Shown: piece after piece, positions 1 to 8,133 of the stretch
Layout: the number at the start of each line of letters is the position of its first letter
Numbering within the stretch: the stretch's first letter is position 1
Virus record (IMG/VR): IMGVR_UViG_3300011114_000297
Span: 1 to 51,617 of that record
Origin: a virus
Direction: 5' to 3' (one strand)
DNA length: 51,617 bases
Position numbers and translations under genes: made by a program
The notes under the pieces: model-generated
Database searches by the model: none
Seen by the model: the letters and a program-made list of their open reading frames with translations, nothing else
What the model was told of the DNA's origin: nothing

Positions 1-306
1 AATATGATGTATGAAGCAGTAGCAACTTCTAACGCCACTTCTTATGCAACTTCAACAGCTTCATTTTTACAAACAATTCAAACACCTGTGTCGAGCCAAA
101 TTTTTGGCGCGGTAGCCAGTGCAACTTATTTCAACATGATTGTTGTAAAAGGCACAGTGTCAATCAACGCTGGCGGCACATTCATTCCGCAATATTCGCT
201 ATCAGCCGCACCAGGTGGGGCTTACTCAACAGCCGCTGGTAGCTACATCCGAATCAATCCGCTTTCCGCATCTGGCGCAGCGACTAACGTCGGCACTTGG
301 GCATAA
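1..306 (+). CDS. C-terminal part of a tail-fibre/structural protein (5' truncated)
   Basis: The frame is open to the left edge of the window (one codon precedes two ATG codons at 4 and 7), so this is probably the 3' end of a longer gene. The visible 100 residues are rich in Ala, Ser and Thr and poor in charged residues, as in beta-rich phage fibre or decoration domains. No enzymatic motif is seen. It lies 9 bp before another fibre-like gene on the same strand. Whether translation starts at the ATG pair or outside the window cannot be decided here. Confidence 0.6.
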   Translation, partial: NMMYEAVATSNATSYATSTASFLQTIQTPVSSQIFGAVASATYFNMIVVKGTVSINAGGTFIPQYSLSAAPGGAYSTAAGSYIRINPLSASGAATNVGTWA

Positions 307-315
307 GGAACAATC

Positions 316-1329
316 ATGGCTATCTCAATCTCAGGAACATCTGGCATATCCCAGACCGGGTCGTTTGATTCGGCATCCACGTTTGGTTTCAAAAACCGCA
401 TCATCAACGGCCTGATGATGGTCGATCAGAGAAACGCCGGGGCAGCACAAACCATCACTGCGGCAGCAGCATTGGCTTATACCGTGGATAGGTGGTATGG
501 TTACTGCACAGGCGCGAACGTCACAGGTCAGCAGGTTGCTGGCGCAACAACACCATCAGTCACCCAGAACAGATACAGGTTCACAGGCGCAGCATCAGTT
601 ACCGCCGTAGGCTTTGGTCAACGTATTGAGCAGAAAAACTGTTACGACATGGCTGGCTCTACCGCAACATTGTCAGCAGACTTGGCTATATCGGCAACAC
701 TGACTACAGTCACATGGACGGCATACTACGCCACAACCACCGCAGACACGTTTGGCTCATTGGCTGTTCCCACAGTCACCCAGATTGCCACAGGTACATT
801 CACAGTTACTTCAACTGTTACCAACTTCTCTACAAACATCAGCGTTCCTGCGGCGGCGACAACAGGCATACAGATTGTGTTTACTGTAGGCGCATTGACA
901 GCGGGTCTGACATGGACAATCGGTAATGTCCAGTTTGAGAAGTCTGCAACAGCAACGAGCTTTGATTACAGACCATATGGGACTGAGTTGCAGTTGTGTC
1001 AGAGGTACTTGCCAGCGTTTAATGCTGTTGGTGCAAGTGACCCAATCTGTTCTGCATTTATGCAATCTACAACGGCATGTAGAGCTGTATTTCCACACAA
1101 AGTTTCTGCAAGAGTACCGCCAACTGGCGGAACATTTACCGCTGGAAGCACATTTCAATTTTCTGGAACTGCGGGTGTTAATGGTTCTGGCTCTATGTCT
1201 TTTTTAGCAGGTTCTACAGAAGCGAGTTGGGTGCAAGTAACTATGGGTGCAACTACAGCAGGAATAGGGGGTCAATTAGCGGCTGTGTCATTGCCATGTC
1301 AAATATTATTAACAGGATGTGAATTATGA
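316..1329 (+). CDS. Tail-fibre-like protein, 337 aa
   Basis: The N terminus reads MAISISGTSGISQTGSF and is followed at about residue 25 by FKNRIINGLMMVDQRNAGA, a segment common near the start of receptor-binding C-terminal modules of phage fibres. The rest is Thr/Ala/Gly-rich with few charges, consistent with a beta-sandwich or beta-helix. The first 10 residues resemble those of the gene at 1511, suggesting a shared anchoring tag. The stop overlaps the start of the next gene by 4 nt (ATGA). Role in host binding is inferred from composition and position only. Confidence 0.7.
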   Translation: MAISISGTSGISQTGSFDSASTFGFKNRIINGLMMVDQRNAGAAQTITAAAALAYTVDRWYGYCTGANVTGQQVAGATTPSVTQNRYRFTGAASVTAVGFGQRIEQKNCYDMAGSTATLSADLAISATLTTVTWTAYYATTTADTFGSLAVPTVTQIATGTFTVTSTVTNFSTNISVPAAATTGIQIVFTVGALTAGLTWTIGNVQFEKSATATSFDYRPYGTELQLCQRYLPAFNAVGASDPICSAFMQSTTACRAVFPHKVSARVPPTGGTFTAGSTFQFSGTAGVNGSGSMSFLAGSTEASWVQVTMGATTAGIGGQLAAVSLPCQILLTGCEL

Positions 1330-1508
1330 AAATATATAAACTTTATAAAACACCATTTGGCAAAGACGCGGCAGTCACGGTCAATGAAGATGGTTCTTCA
1401 ACCAGTTTTTTGTTTGATCCTGCCAACACCGACTACCAAGCCTACCTTGCATGGCTTGCAGAGGGCAACACACCACTTCCAGCGGATGAACCCGCACAAG
1501 GAGCATAA
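1326..1508 (+). CDS. Small hypothetical protein, 60 aa, between fibre genes
   Basis: It starts in an ATGA overlap with the preceding fibre gene and ends 2 bp before the next, so it is translationally linked to both. The sequence begins MKIYKLYKTPFGKDAAVTV and ends in an acidic, Pro/Ala-rich tail. No known domain is recognised. Its place between two fibre-like genes would fit a fibre chaperone or accessory protein, but nothing in the sequence proves this. Confidence 0.65.
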   Translation: MKIYKLYKTPFGKDAAVTVNEDGSSTSFLFDPANTDYQAYLAWLAEGNTPLPADEPAQGA

Positions 1509-1510
1509 AC

Positions 1511-2143
1511 ATGGCAGTCACAATTAGCGGAACATCCGGGGTAACGTACCCCAGCGGTGGCATAGATAACGTAGCTGGCGCAGGCGTTGGCACAACCGAT
1601 ACTCAGACGCTGACAAATAAAACGTTGACCAGCCCAACAATTACTGGCGCGGCAGTAAGTTCAATGGCATCCAGTGTTATTACCTCTGGCACTGCTGTTG
1701 CATCTACCAGCGGTACAAGCATTGATTTCACAAGTCTACCGAGTTGGGTGAAGCGTATTACTGTGATGTTTAGCGGCGTAAGTACGAGCGGCACAAGCCC
1801 CATTCAAATTCAAATAGGTACATCTGGCGGTATACAAACGACAAGTTACACAAGTGGCGCATGGATCGCAAACACAACAAACGCAAACAGCACAACAGGA
1901 TTGTTGATTACTGCTGGTGGCGGTGCAACATACTTATTCGATGGAATGGCATATTTAACACTATTGAATAGTGGAACAGGACTATTTACATTTAACTCAA
2001 TTTTTTCTGGCAGCGTTTCTGGTATGAATTCTATTGGCGGCGGGGCAAAAACATTATCTGGAACACTTGACCGAGTACGCATCACTACAGTAAATGGAAC
2101 GGATACCTTTGATGCTGGTTCAATCAACATTCTTTACGAGTAA
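1511..2143 (+). CDS. Tail-fibre-like protein, 210 aa
   Basis: The N terminus MAVTISGTSGVTYPSGG matches the fibre gene at 316 in its first ten residues. A segment TQTLTNKTLTSPTITGA follows, a repeat-like motif frequent in phage fibre and tail-collar proteins. The remainder is Ser/Thr/Gly-rich with very few charged residues. No catalytic motif is seen. It probably forms part of a receptor-binding or decoration structure. Confidence 0.7.
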   Translation: MAVTISGTSGVTYPSGGIDNVAGAGVGTTDTQTLTNKTLTSPTITGAAVSSMASSVITSGTAVASTSGTSIDFTSLPSWVKRITVMFSGVSTSGTSPIQIQIGTSGGIQTTSYTSGAWIANTTNANSTTGLLITAGGGATYLFDGMAYLTLLNSGTGLFTFNSIFSGSVSGMNSIGGGAKTLSGTLDRVRITTVNGTDTFDAGSINILYE

Positions 2144-2148
2144 ACACC

Positions 2149-2316
2149 ATGACACACAGAATTGAAGTTAATTGCGAAACAGGCGTAACCACTCAGGTGG
2201 AGTACACCGCTGAAGAACAAGCTGCATACGATGCGGCAGTAGTCCAACAAGCAGCAGAGCAAGCCGCAGCAGAAGAAGCAGCACGACTGGCGGCACAGCC
2301 TCCAGTACAAGGGTAA
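2149..2316 (+). CDS. Small acidic Ala/Gln-rich protein, 55 aa
   Basis: This short gene begins 5 bp after the preceding stop and reads MTHRIEVNCETGVTTQVEY, then an Ala/Glu/Gln-rich helical stretch ending in PPVQG. Small proteins of this shape, a short beta start followed by an Ala-rich helix, are common just after fibre genes in related phages. Function is unknown. The call rests on tight packing in the same strand and a clean frame. Confidence 0.55.
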   Translation: MTHRIEVNCETGVTTQVEYTAEEQAAYDAAVVQQAAEQAAAEEAARLAAQPPVQG

Positions 2317-2412
2317 AAAATTGATCCGCTCAGCCTTCTTCTTGCCGCCAATGCCTGTGTCGCTGCTATCAAGCAGGGATGCAAGCTGTACAAGGACGCT
2401 AAAACGTCTTTC

Positions 2413-3000
2413 ATGGAGGTCAAGAAGACTGTCGATGAGATTGTTTCTGATGCAAAGCAGGTTCGCAGTTTTTGGCAAAAGTTGTTCGGAGCAGACCCCG
2501 AGCCGCCCAAGCCTGTGGCGAAAAAGAAAGAAGCCTACGTTGCCGTTGACGAAACCCAAGTCATGGCAGACATTGTCAGCCAGCTTACCAAGCTTTTCAG
2601 GCTTGAAGAGCAACTAGCAACGCACATCCGGGAGGAAGAAGAAAAATCCAGAAACGTCTACGACCCCGATGCCAACTTGATGGAAGCTGCATTGCAGCGA
2701 GTGATGGCACAGCAGCAGATGGCGGAACTGATAGTGACGGTTAGGGAAACGATGGTGTACCAATCCCCGCCTGAGATGGGGGCGCTGTACAGCAAAGTGT
2801 TTGAGATGCGGGAAGTCATTCAAGAGGAGCAGGCGCAGGCAAGGCTGAAACAGGAATCGCAGCAGAGGTACAAGCTATGGCAACGGCGGGAAAAGCAAAG
2901 AAGCTTCCAAGCAAAGTCAGCGTACCTAGTGGCGACTACTATATTCCTCCTGTATCTCTGGGCGTGGCTCCTGTTGTTGAATCGGTGGGGGAAGACATAA
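2413..3000 (+). CDS. C-terminally anchored membrane protein of the lysis region, 195 aa (possibly 226 aa)
   Basis: The protein is mostly charged helix and ends with one strong membrane segment (about 168-188, with LLYLWAWLLLL) and a short basic tail. The first in-frame ATG is at 2413. The frame stays open upstream to 2317 and encodes DPLSLLLAANACVAAIK, which looks like a genuine N terminus, so translation may begin at an ATT codon at 2320 preceded by AAGGG. The 3' end overlaps the next gene by 124 nt. Its position before the holin suggests a lysis role, but the function is unproven. Confidence 0.65.
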   Translation: MEVKKTVDEIVSDAKQVRSFWQKLFGADPEPPKPVAKKKEAYVAVDETQVMADIVSQLTKLFRLEEQLATHIREEEEKSRNVYDPDANLMEAALQRVMAQQQMAELIVTVRETMVYQSPPEMGALYSKVFEMREVIQEEQAQARLKQESQQRYKLWQRREKQRSFQAKSAYLVATTIFLLYLWAWLLLLNRWGKT

Positions 3001-3158
3001 TGGGCTGGATTGCTGCTTTGATTTTGGTCGGCCTGATGTTGCCACTTCTGGGAATGCTGTACGTGGACATCCTGACAGCAAAGAGTGAGGTCAAGGCGCA
3101 GGTGGAAAAGGTAGAGAAACTCAGGCGAGAGCTTGAACAGAAAGAACGGGAAAAATAA
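2877..3158 (+). CDS. Small membrane protein with coiled-coil tail, spanin-like, 93 aa
   Basis: Residues 42-64 form a hydrophobic segment (WIAALILVGLMLPLLGMLY), followed by a Lys/Glu-rich coiled coil to the C terminus. One membrane anchor plus a short coiled coil resembles i-spanins, though the coil is short. The start at 2877 has AGAGG eight bases upstream and lies inside the preceding gene. An alternative ATG at 3000 overlaps that gene's stop by one base and would give a 52-residue protein. It sits directly before the holin. Confidence 0.6.
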   Translation: MATAGKAKKLPSKVSVPSGDYYIPPVSLGVAPVVESVGEDIMGWIAALILVGLMLPLLGMLYVDILTAKSEVKAQVEKVEKLRRELEQKEREK

Positions 3159-3670
3159 TGTTGCCCATCGTTGCATCCTTACTCGGTAGCTTGGCTCAAA
3201 ACGGGCTGGGGCTGCTATCGTCCGCTATCCAAGCCAAAGGCAAAGAAGTTGTTGAGAACACGCTGGGCGTGAAGATTCCTGACAATCCAACCGCAGAAGA
3301 TGTCTCCAAGCTGCGTGAGTTGCAGTTTGCCCATGAGGAGAAGCTCCTTGAGCTTGGGATTGAGAAAGCCAAAATGGAGTTGGCTGAGATGGAGATGTTT
3401 GCCAAGGCTGCGCAAAGTGATGCCGACAATGTTACAGATCGCTGGCAAGCCGACATGAGCAGCGATAGCTGGCTGTCCAAAAACATCCGACCCATGTCCC
3501 TGATTGCCATTTTTATAGGCTATTTTCTGTTTGCAATGATGTCAGCGTTTAATTACAACGCCCGTGAGTCTTACGTTTCCTTGCTTGGTCAGTGGGGAAT
3601 GCTTATCATGGGCGCATACTTCGGTGGCAGAACCATTGAAAAGCTGGCTGAACTGAAAGGCAAAAAATGA
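3158..3670 (+). CDS. Holin, 3-TM GTA-holin-like family, 170 aa
   Basis: The N terminus is hydrophobic (MLPIVASLLGSLAQNGLGLL). A charged helical middle follows, then WLSKNIRPMSLIAIFIGYFL and a last hydrophobic segment with the end GGRTIEKLAELKGKK. This layout matches the family named holin of three TMs for gene-transfer release (PF11351), judged from memory. It would form the inner-membrane lesion that releases the endolysin. It overlaps the endolysin gene by 4 nt (ATGA). Confidence 0.75.
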   Translation: MLPIVASLLGSLAQNGLGLLSSAIQAKGKEVVENTLGVKIPDNPTAEDVSKLRELQFAHEEKLLELGIEKAKMELAEMEMFAKAAQSDADNVTDRWQADMSSDSWLSKNIRPMSLIAIFIGYFLFAMMSAFNYNARESYVSLLGQWGMLIMGAYFGGRTIEKLAELKGKK

Positions 3671-4008
3671 GTCTATCTGACGAACAAGCCGCATTCCTGC
3701 TGGATGCCTGCAAACTCATTACCTACGCCACCGACCAAGGCTTTAAAGTCACCGGTGGTGAGCTTGCCCGTACACCTGAGCAGCAAGCCATTTACTTCAA
3801 GACGGGCCGATCAAAGACCATGAAGTCCATCCACCTGAAACGGTGCGCCATAGACTTGAACTTCTTCAAGGATGGGAAGATAATCTGGGACAAGGCGACC
3901 ATTGCGCCCTTGGGCGCATACTGGGAGTCACTGCACCCAAAAAACCGCTGGGGCGGGAATTTCTCCAACCTTGTAGACTGCCCTCATTTTGAGCGTAACG
4001 TGGGTTAA
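3667..4008 (+). CDS. Endolysin, M15-family zinc peptidase, 113 aa
   Basis: This is a single-domain protein with the M15 zinc-site motifs: SIHLKRCAIDLNFF (His56, Asp63) and CPHFE (His107). Such enzymes (L-alanyl-D-glutamate or D-Ala-D-Ala peptidases) cut the peptide part of peptidoglycan. The length is typical of T5-like endolysins, and there is no signal peptide, in keeping with release through the upstream holin. Its stop codon shares the TTAA at 4005-4008 with the stop of the convergent endonuclease gene. Confidence 0.88.
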   Translation: MSLSDEQAAFLLDACKLITYATDQGFKVTGGELARTPEQQAIYFKTGRSKTMKSIHLKRCAIDLNFFKDGKIIWDKATIAPLGAYWESLHPKNRWGGNFSNLVDCPHFERNVG

Positions 4009-4730
4009 AAAATGTTATTACCTTTTTTCTTCCAGTACAATTTCATGGCATCAGACTGTCGCTTGCGTTGCTCTGGTGAACGAAGTGTAGCGGCACGTTT
4101 TGCAGCAATAACCGGGTCACTGTTTAAGACTTTATGGAACTCCCGCATGGGGTGTGTTGTATCTAGTAGTTTTTGGCGCAGTGCTTCTTTGTGCGCGTCG
4201 CTATGTTTTGCTTTACCTATTTTTTCTTTTTTCCGTGCTTCACGAAAAGCGGGGTCATCCCATTTTGCCTTAATCTTGGCTCGGACTTCTGGGCGTTTAG
4301 CGGGGTTTGCGTCCCCCATAAATTTTTCACGCACATCAGCATCTTTCATCCGTTTACGTTGTTTTGCACGGGCTTCTAAGCTGCGAATGGGGTGGCGCGG
4401 ATCAAGCATGGCGATCCTAAGTTTTTCTTTGTGTTCTGGGGTTGGTGTATGAGTACCATCTCCGCCACTTGTAAGATTGGTGAGAGTTCCCTTGCCTGTT
4501 TGTATTCTTCCAAATTCAGCAATCAATGCGCGTTCAAGTGCAACCCCATCTTCGACAGAACTTACTGGTCGAATCTCTACGGTAATAAGATCTACCCCAA
4601 TTTCAATCAATTTTTGTTTACACAGCCAATTGCGGTTACCGTCGTTGCGTGGGTTTGTACGGCGGCGGTTTTTTGTAAATCCAACATAAAATGGAACATT
4701 GGCGGGGTCTTTCCAAATATATACAAACAC
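4005..4730 (-). CDS. GIY-YIG homing endonuclease, 241 aa
   Basis: The N-terminal GIY-YIG nuclease domain shows VYIWKD at residues 3-8 and YVGFTKNRR at about 15-23, then a catalytic-type Glu in ERALIAEFG and TNLTSGGDG. The C-terminal half is basic and carries repeated short helices (TPEHKEKLR, SDAHKEALR, SPEQRKRQS) like NUMOD DNA-binding motifs. Translation starts at GTG with AGGAG six bases upstream. It is the only minus-strand gene in the late block and is probably a free-standing mobile gene that cuts a related phage lacking it. Confidence 0.85.
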   Translation of the reverse strand: MFVYIWKDPANVPFYVGFTKNRRRTNPRNDGNRNWLCKQKLIEIGVDLITVEIRPVSSVEDGVALERALIAEFGRIQTGKGTLTNLTSGGDGTHTPTPEHKEKLRIAMLDPRHPIRSLEARAKQRKRMKDADVREKFMGDANPAKRPEVRAKIKAKWDDPAFREARKKEKIGKAKHSDAHKEALRQKLLDTTHPMREFHKVLNSDPVIAAKRAATLRSPEQRKRQSDAMKLYWKKKGNNIF

Positions 4731-4762
4731 GGTGTTCTCCTAATTGATGGCGGGTCATTATA

Positions 4763-7141
4763 ATGCTACAAAAGATGTTGTTCAAGCCCGGTGTAAACAA
4801 AGAAAACACACGGTACACAAACGAAGGCGGCTACTATGACTGCGACAAGATTCGCTTTCGCCAAGGTACGCCCGAGAAGATCGGTGGCTGGGATAGGATT
4901 TCTGGGTATACCTACGTAGGCACTTGCCGATCACTCTGGTCATGGGCTTCCCTTTCCGGCATCGTTTACGTCGGGGTTGGTACTTACTTAAGGTTTTACA
5001 TCGAAGAGGGCGGTCAGTACAACAGCATTACGCCGATCCGAGCTTATGGAACAGGGCTGGTTGGCCCTTTTGCAGCTACCGCAGGATCAACCACCGTCAC
5101 TGTGACAGACGCATCTCACGGCGCTACTGACGGCGATTACGTTACATTCCTTGGCGCTGTAGCTCTTAGCACGCAGACGTTTACACGTACAACAGCCACC
5201 AACTTTGTATTGTCCACGGCACTTGCAGCCAATACACCTGTTGTCCTTACGATCTCTTCTGGCGGCGCTTTACCGACCGGACTGCTGACCGGGGTTCAGT
5301 ACTACATACAAGTAGTGTCCGGCACAACAATTCAGTTTGCCAACGTCCCCAGCGGTGCAGCGGTCAGTACATCAACGGCTGGCTCAGGCACATTCTCTTT
5401 GTATGTAAACAGTGGCTTAACAGCAGATGTACTGAACCAGAGTTTTGCTGTTACTGTTGTGGACGGCAACACCTTTACTATCACTACGCCGGTAGCGGCG
5501 GGAACCTATGACACAGGTAGCGGTGGGACAGTTAATGCCTACTATGAGATTCACATTGGCGCAGATAATGCCCAGCCCATCACTGGCTGGGGTACAGGGT
5601 CATGGGGTTCAGGCTCATGGGGTACAGGGCAGTCTGGTACGTCTGCGGCTCGTCTCTGGTATCAAAACAACTTTGGTCAAGACTTGATCTACGGCTACCG
5701 TGGCGGAGTAATATATTACTGGAACGCTTACATTGGCACGCAGCTATTGCCTTTTACCATTACTATTGCCGTTCCCGGCGTTGTAACTTTGTCCAGCGGC
5801 TCCTTTATTAACGGCACAGCAGTTGTTCTAGAGTCCACCGGTACACTTCCAACAGGTTTGACGATTGGCACAACCTACTACACAGGCGGAGCATCAGGCG
5901 CAACGGTAAGATTGGCAACGACCTACGCCAATGCATTGGCAAGTACATTCATCACGACCTCTGGCACGCAGACTGGTACGCACTACATCCTGCCTAACGG
6001 TATTCCGGTCACCTCCTTGGGCGGAGCGTCAGATGTCCCCGCCCTTGCCAATTTTATAATGGTGTCGGATGCCAGCCGTTTCACAATAGCATTTGGTTGT
6101 TCAGTCTATGCAGCCACAGACACAGTGGTAGACCCCATGCTGATTCGTTGGTCTGACCAAGAGTCGGTAGTCAACTGGACTCCGGCGGTTACCAACCAAG
6201 CGGGTTTCTTGCGCTTATCTCACGGGTCGGAGATCGTAACCGCTGTACAGACCCGGCAAGAGATTGTGGTCTTCACGGACACTTCTATTTATTCACTTCA
6301 GTACCTTGGCCCACCCTACGTCTGGGGTTCGCAGCTTTTGGGCGATAACGTATCTATAGCCGGATACAACACCGCCCTCGTTGCATCTGGAGTTATTTAC
6401 TGGATGGGCGTAGACAAGTTCTATAAATACGACGGTCGGGTTCAAACCCTGCGTTGCGACCTGCGTCAGTTTATCTATGGGGACATTAACCTTGACCAAC
6501 AAACGCAGTTCTTTGCTGGCACAAACGAAGGCTTCAATGAAATCTGGTGGTTCTACTGCACATCAGGCTCTACGGTCATCGACACCTACGTCATATACAA
6601 CTACGCCGAAGATATTTGGTACTACGGCACAATGGGCCGGACAGCATGGCTGGACTCTGGCCTGACCAACTACCCGCTGGCGGCAACGTACAGTTACAAC
6701 TTGGTGTTCCATGAGTACGGTATCGACGACAACACAACGAATACAACGCAAGCCATAGAGGCGTACATCACCTCATCGCAGTACGACATTGGGGACGGGC
6801 ACAATTTTGGCTTTGTCTGGCGCATCGTGCCTGACCTTACCTTCCGAGGGTCGTCTACTACAGGGGATACCCCGCAAGTGACCATGTACTTACTACCGCT
6901 CCAGAATTCAGGATCAGGCTATAACGACCCGGTGGAGTCAGCCAACCAGTCGGTTGGCGGTGTGAGCTACGCCAACATAGACCGCATCGGCACATATACG
7001 GTAGATCAGTTCACTGGTCAGATTTATACCCGCGTGCGTGGTCGTCAGATGTCTTTGAAGATTTCATCTAACCAGATTGGCACGATGTGGCAGCTTGGTG
7101 CGCCCCGTATAGATGTGCGTCCTGATGGGCGACGAAGCTGA
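4763..7141 (+). CDS. Tail hub/nozzle-like structural protein (P22 gp10-like DNA stabilisation type), 792 aa
   Basis: The N terminus (KPGVNKENTRYTNEGGYYD, then KIRFRQGTPEKIGGW) is the typical opening of podophage DNA-stabilisation or nozzle proteins. At about residues 112-255 there are Thr/Gly-rich beta segments with ASHGATDGDYVTF, a motif often labelled FCCH-like in phage proteins. The C-terminal half is Tyr/Trp-rich beta structure. It probably closes the portal channel and joins the tail. The assignment rests on recalled family style, not a search. Its stop overlaps the next start by one base. Confidence 0.7.
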   Translation: MLQKMLFKPGVNKENTRYTNEGGYYDCDKIRFRQGTPEKIGGWDRISGYTYVGTCRSLWSWASLSGIVYVGVGTYLRFYIEEGGQYNSITPIRAYGTGLVGPFAATAGSTTVTVTDASHGATDGDYVTFLGAVALSTQTFTRTTATNFVLSTALAANTPVVLTISSGGALPTGLLTGVQYYIQVVSGTTIQFANVPSGAAVSTSTAGSGTFSLYVNSGLTADVLNQSFAVTVVDGNTFTITTPVAAGTYDTGSGGTVNAYYEIHIGADNAQPITGWGTGSWGSGSWGTGQSGTSAARLWYQNNFGQDLIYGYRGGVIYYWNAYIGTQLLPFTITIAVPGVVTLSSGSFINGTAVVLESTGTLPTGLTIGTTYYTGGASGATVRLATTYANALASTFITTSGTQTGTHYILPNGIPVTSLGGASDVPALANFIMVSDASRFTIAFGCSVYAATDTVVDPMLIRWSDQESVVNWTPAVTNQAGFLRLSHGSEIVTAVQTRQEIVVFTDTSIYSLQYLGPPYVWGSQLLGDNVSIAGYNTALVASGVIYWMGVDKFYKYDGRVQTLRCDLRQFIYGDINLDQQTQFFAGTNEGFNEIWWFYCTSGSTVIDTYVIYNYAEDIWYYGTMGRTAWLDSGLTNYPLAATYSYNLVFHEYGIDDNTTNTTQAIEAYITSSQYDIGDGHNFGFVWRIVPDLTFRGSSTTGDTPQVTMYLLPLQNSGSGYNDPVESANQSVGGVSYANIDRIGTYTVDQFTGQIYTRVRGRQMSLKISSNQIGTMWQLGAPRIDVRPDGRRS

Positions 7142-7791
7142 TGGCTACGTTTGACCCCAAAACGCTTGATTTCCGCAACCCGGTAGCTCCAAACCTGCCG
7201 CTTGCAACGCAAGAGTACGACCGTCAGTTCCAAGATCAGTTTGAGAACATTCTGCGTCTGTACTTTAATCAACTTGACAACATGTTTGGTTCTTTGCTTG
7301 GGCCAGCCGGTGGCAAGTATCTGAAGTTCCCGTATGGTGCATTCCATGACTCCACAACTCAGACGGCGGCGGCAACAGGTACAGCTTACGCTGTCACGTT
7401 CAACTCTACAGATTTGAGCAACAACGTGTCTATAGGCACTCCGACATCCAGAATTGTGGTTGCCGACCCGGGCGTCTACAACTTCCAGTTCTCTTTACAG
7501 CTTGATAAAGCCTCTGGCGCAGCAGGCCATACTTACATCTGGGCGCGTGTAAACGGAACAAACATTGCCAACTCGGGTAGTGAAGTTGCTATTCAAGGAA
7601 CTACGTCAGAAGCCATCCCTGCTTGGAACTTCGTCCTTGAGATGCAAGCCGATGATTACTTTGAGTTGATGTGGAGCGTGGATGACACTAACATCCAGCT
7701 TAAAGCAGTTGCAGCAACGGCTCCAGTACCTGCCATACCGTCAGTGATTTTGACGGCAACCTTTGTCTCAAGACTCCCAACAGTGATATGA
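7141..7791 (+). CDS. Structural protein with C1q/TNF-like C-terminal domain, 216 aa
   Basis: About 60 residues of helical N terminus containing DRQFQDQFENILRLYFNQLD probably trimerise or attach the protein. From about residue 75 the sequence reads like a C1q-type jelly roll (IVVADPGVYNFQFSLQLDKA, then YIWARVNGTNIANS, DDYFELMWSVDD). Such domains are frequent in phage fibres and baseplate-associated proteins. The gene starts in a TGATG overlap with the preceding one and ends in an ATGA overlap with the cupin gene. Confidence 0.7.
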   Translation: MATFDPKTLDFRNPVAPNLPLATQEYDRQFQDQFENILRLYFNQLDNMFGSLLGPAGGKYLKFPYGAFHDSTTQTAAATGTAYAVTFNSTDLSNNVSIGTPTSRIVVADPGVYNFQFSLQLDKASGAAGHTYIWARVNGTNIANSGSEVAIQGTTSEAIPAWNFVLEMQADDYFELMWSVDDTNIQLKAVAATAPVPAIPSVILTATFVSRLPTVI

Positions 7792-8129
7792 ACGATCTAA
7801 GTACAAACCCTAACTACAAAAAGATTCCGCTTGATTACGTGGAGTTTGATGAAGTCGATGATATTTGGATCCGGTCATACACAGTGGAGAAGGCGCAGAC
7901 TGTCCTTGCCCAGCATTCCCATGCTCATGACCATGCAACGATTGTTTCACGTGGGGCAGTAGAGCTTTGGCTCGATGATGAAATTATTGGACAATATGCT
8001 GCCCCTGCTGTGATAAAGATCCCTGCTGGAAAGAAACATCATTTCAAAGCGTTGACAGACGATGTCGTTCTTTGCTGTTTGCACAACTTGCGTGGGACTG
8101 ACTTAGCGTCGCCCGAAATTAAGGAGTAA
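7788..8129 (+). CDS. Cupin-domain protein, 113 aa
   Basis: A single small cupin barrel is indicated by HSHAHDHATIVSRGAVELWL (first cupin motif, His-rich) and PAVIKIPAGKKHHFKAL (second motif with paired His). The clustered histidines could bind a metal. Cupins of this size occur in phage structural operons, but their role is not established; sugar binding or a structural use are both possible. It is translationally coupled to the C1q-like gene upstream. Confidence 0.75.
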   Translation: MNDLSTNPNYKKIPLDYVEFDEVDDIWIRSYTVEKAQTVLAQHSHAHDHATIVSRGAVELWLDDEIIGQYAAPAVIKIPAGKKHHFKALTDDVVLCCLHNLRGTDLASPEIKE

Positions 8130-8133
8130 CACC

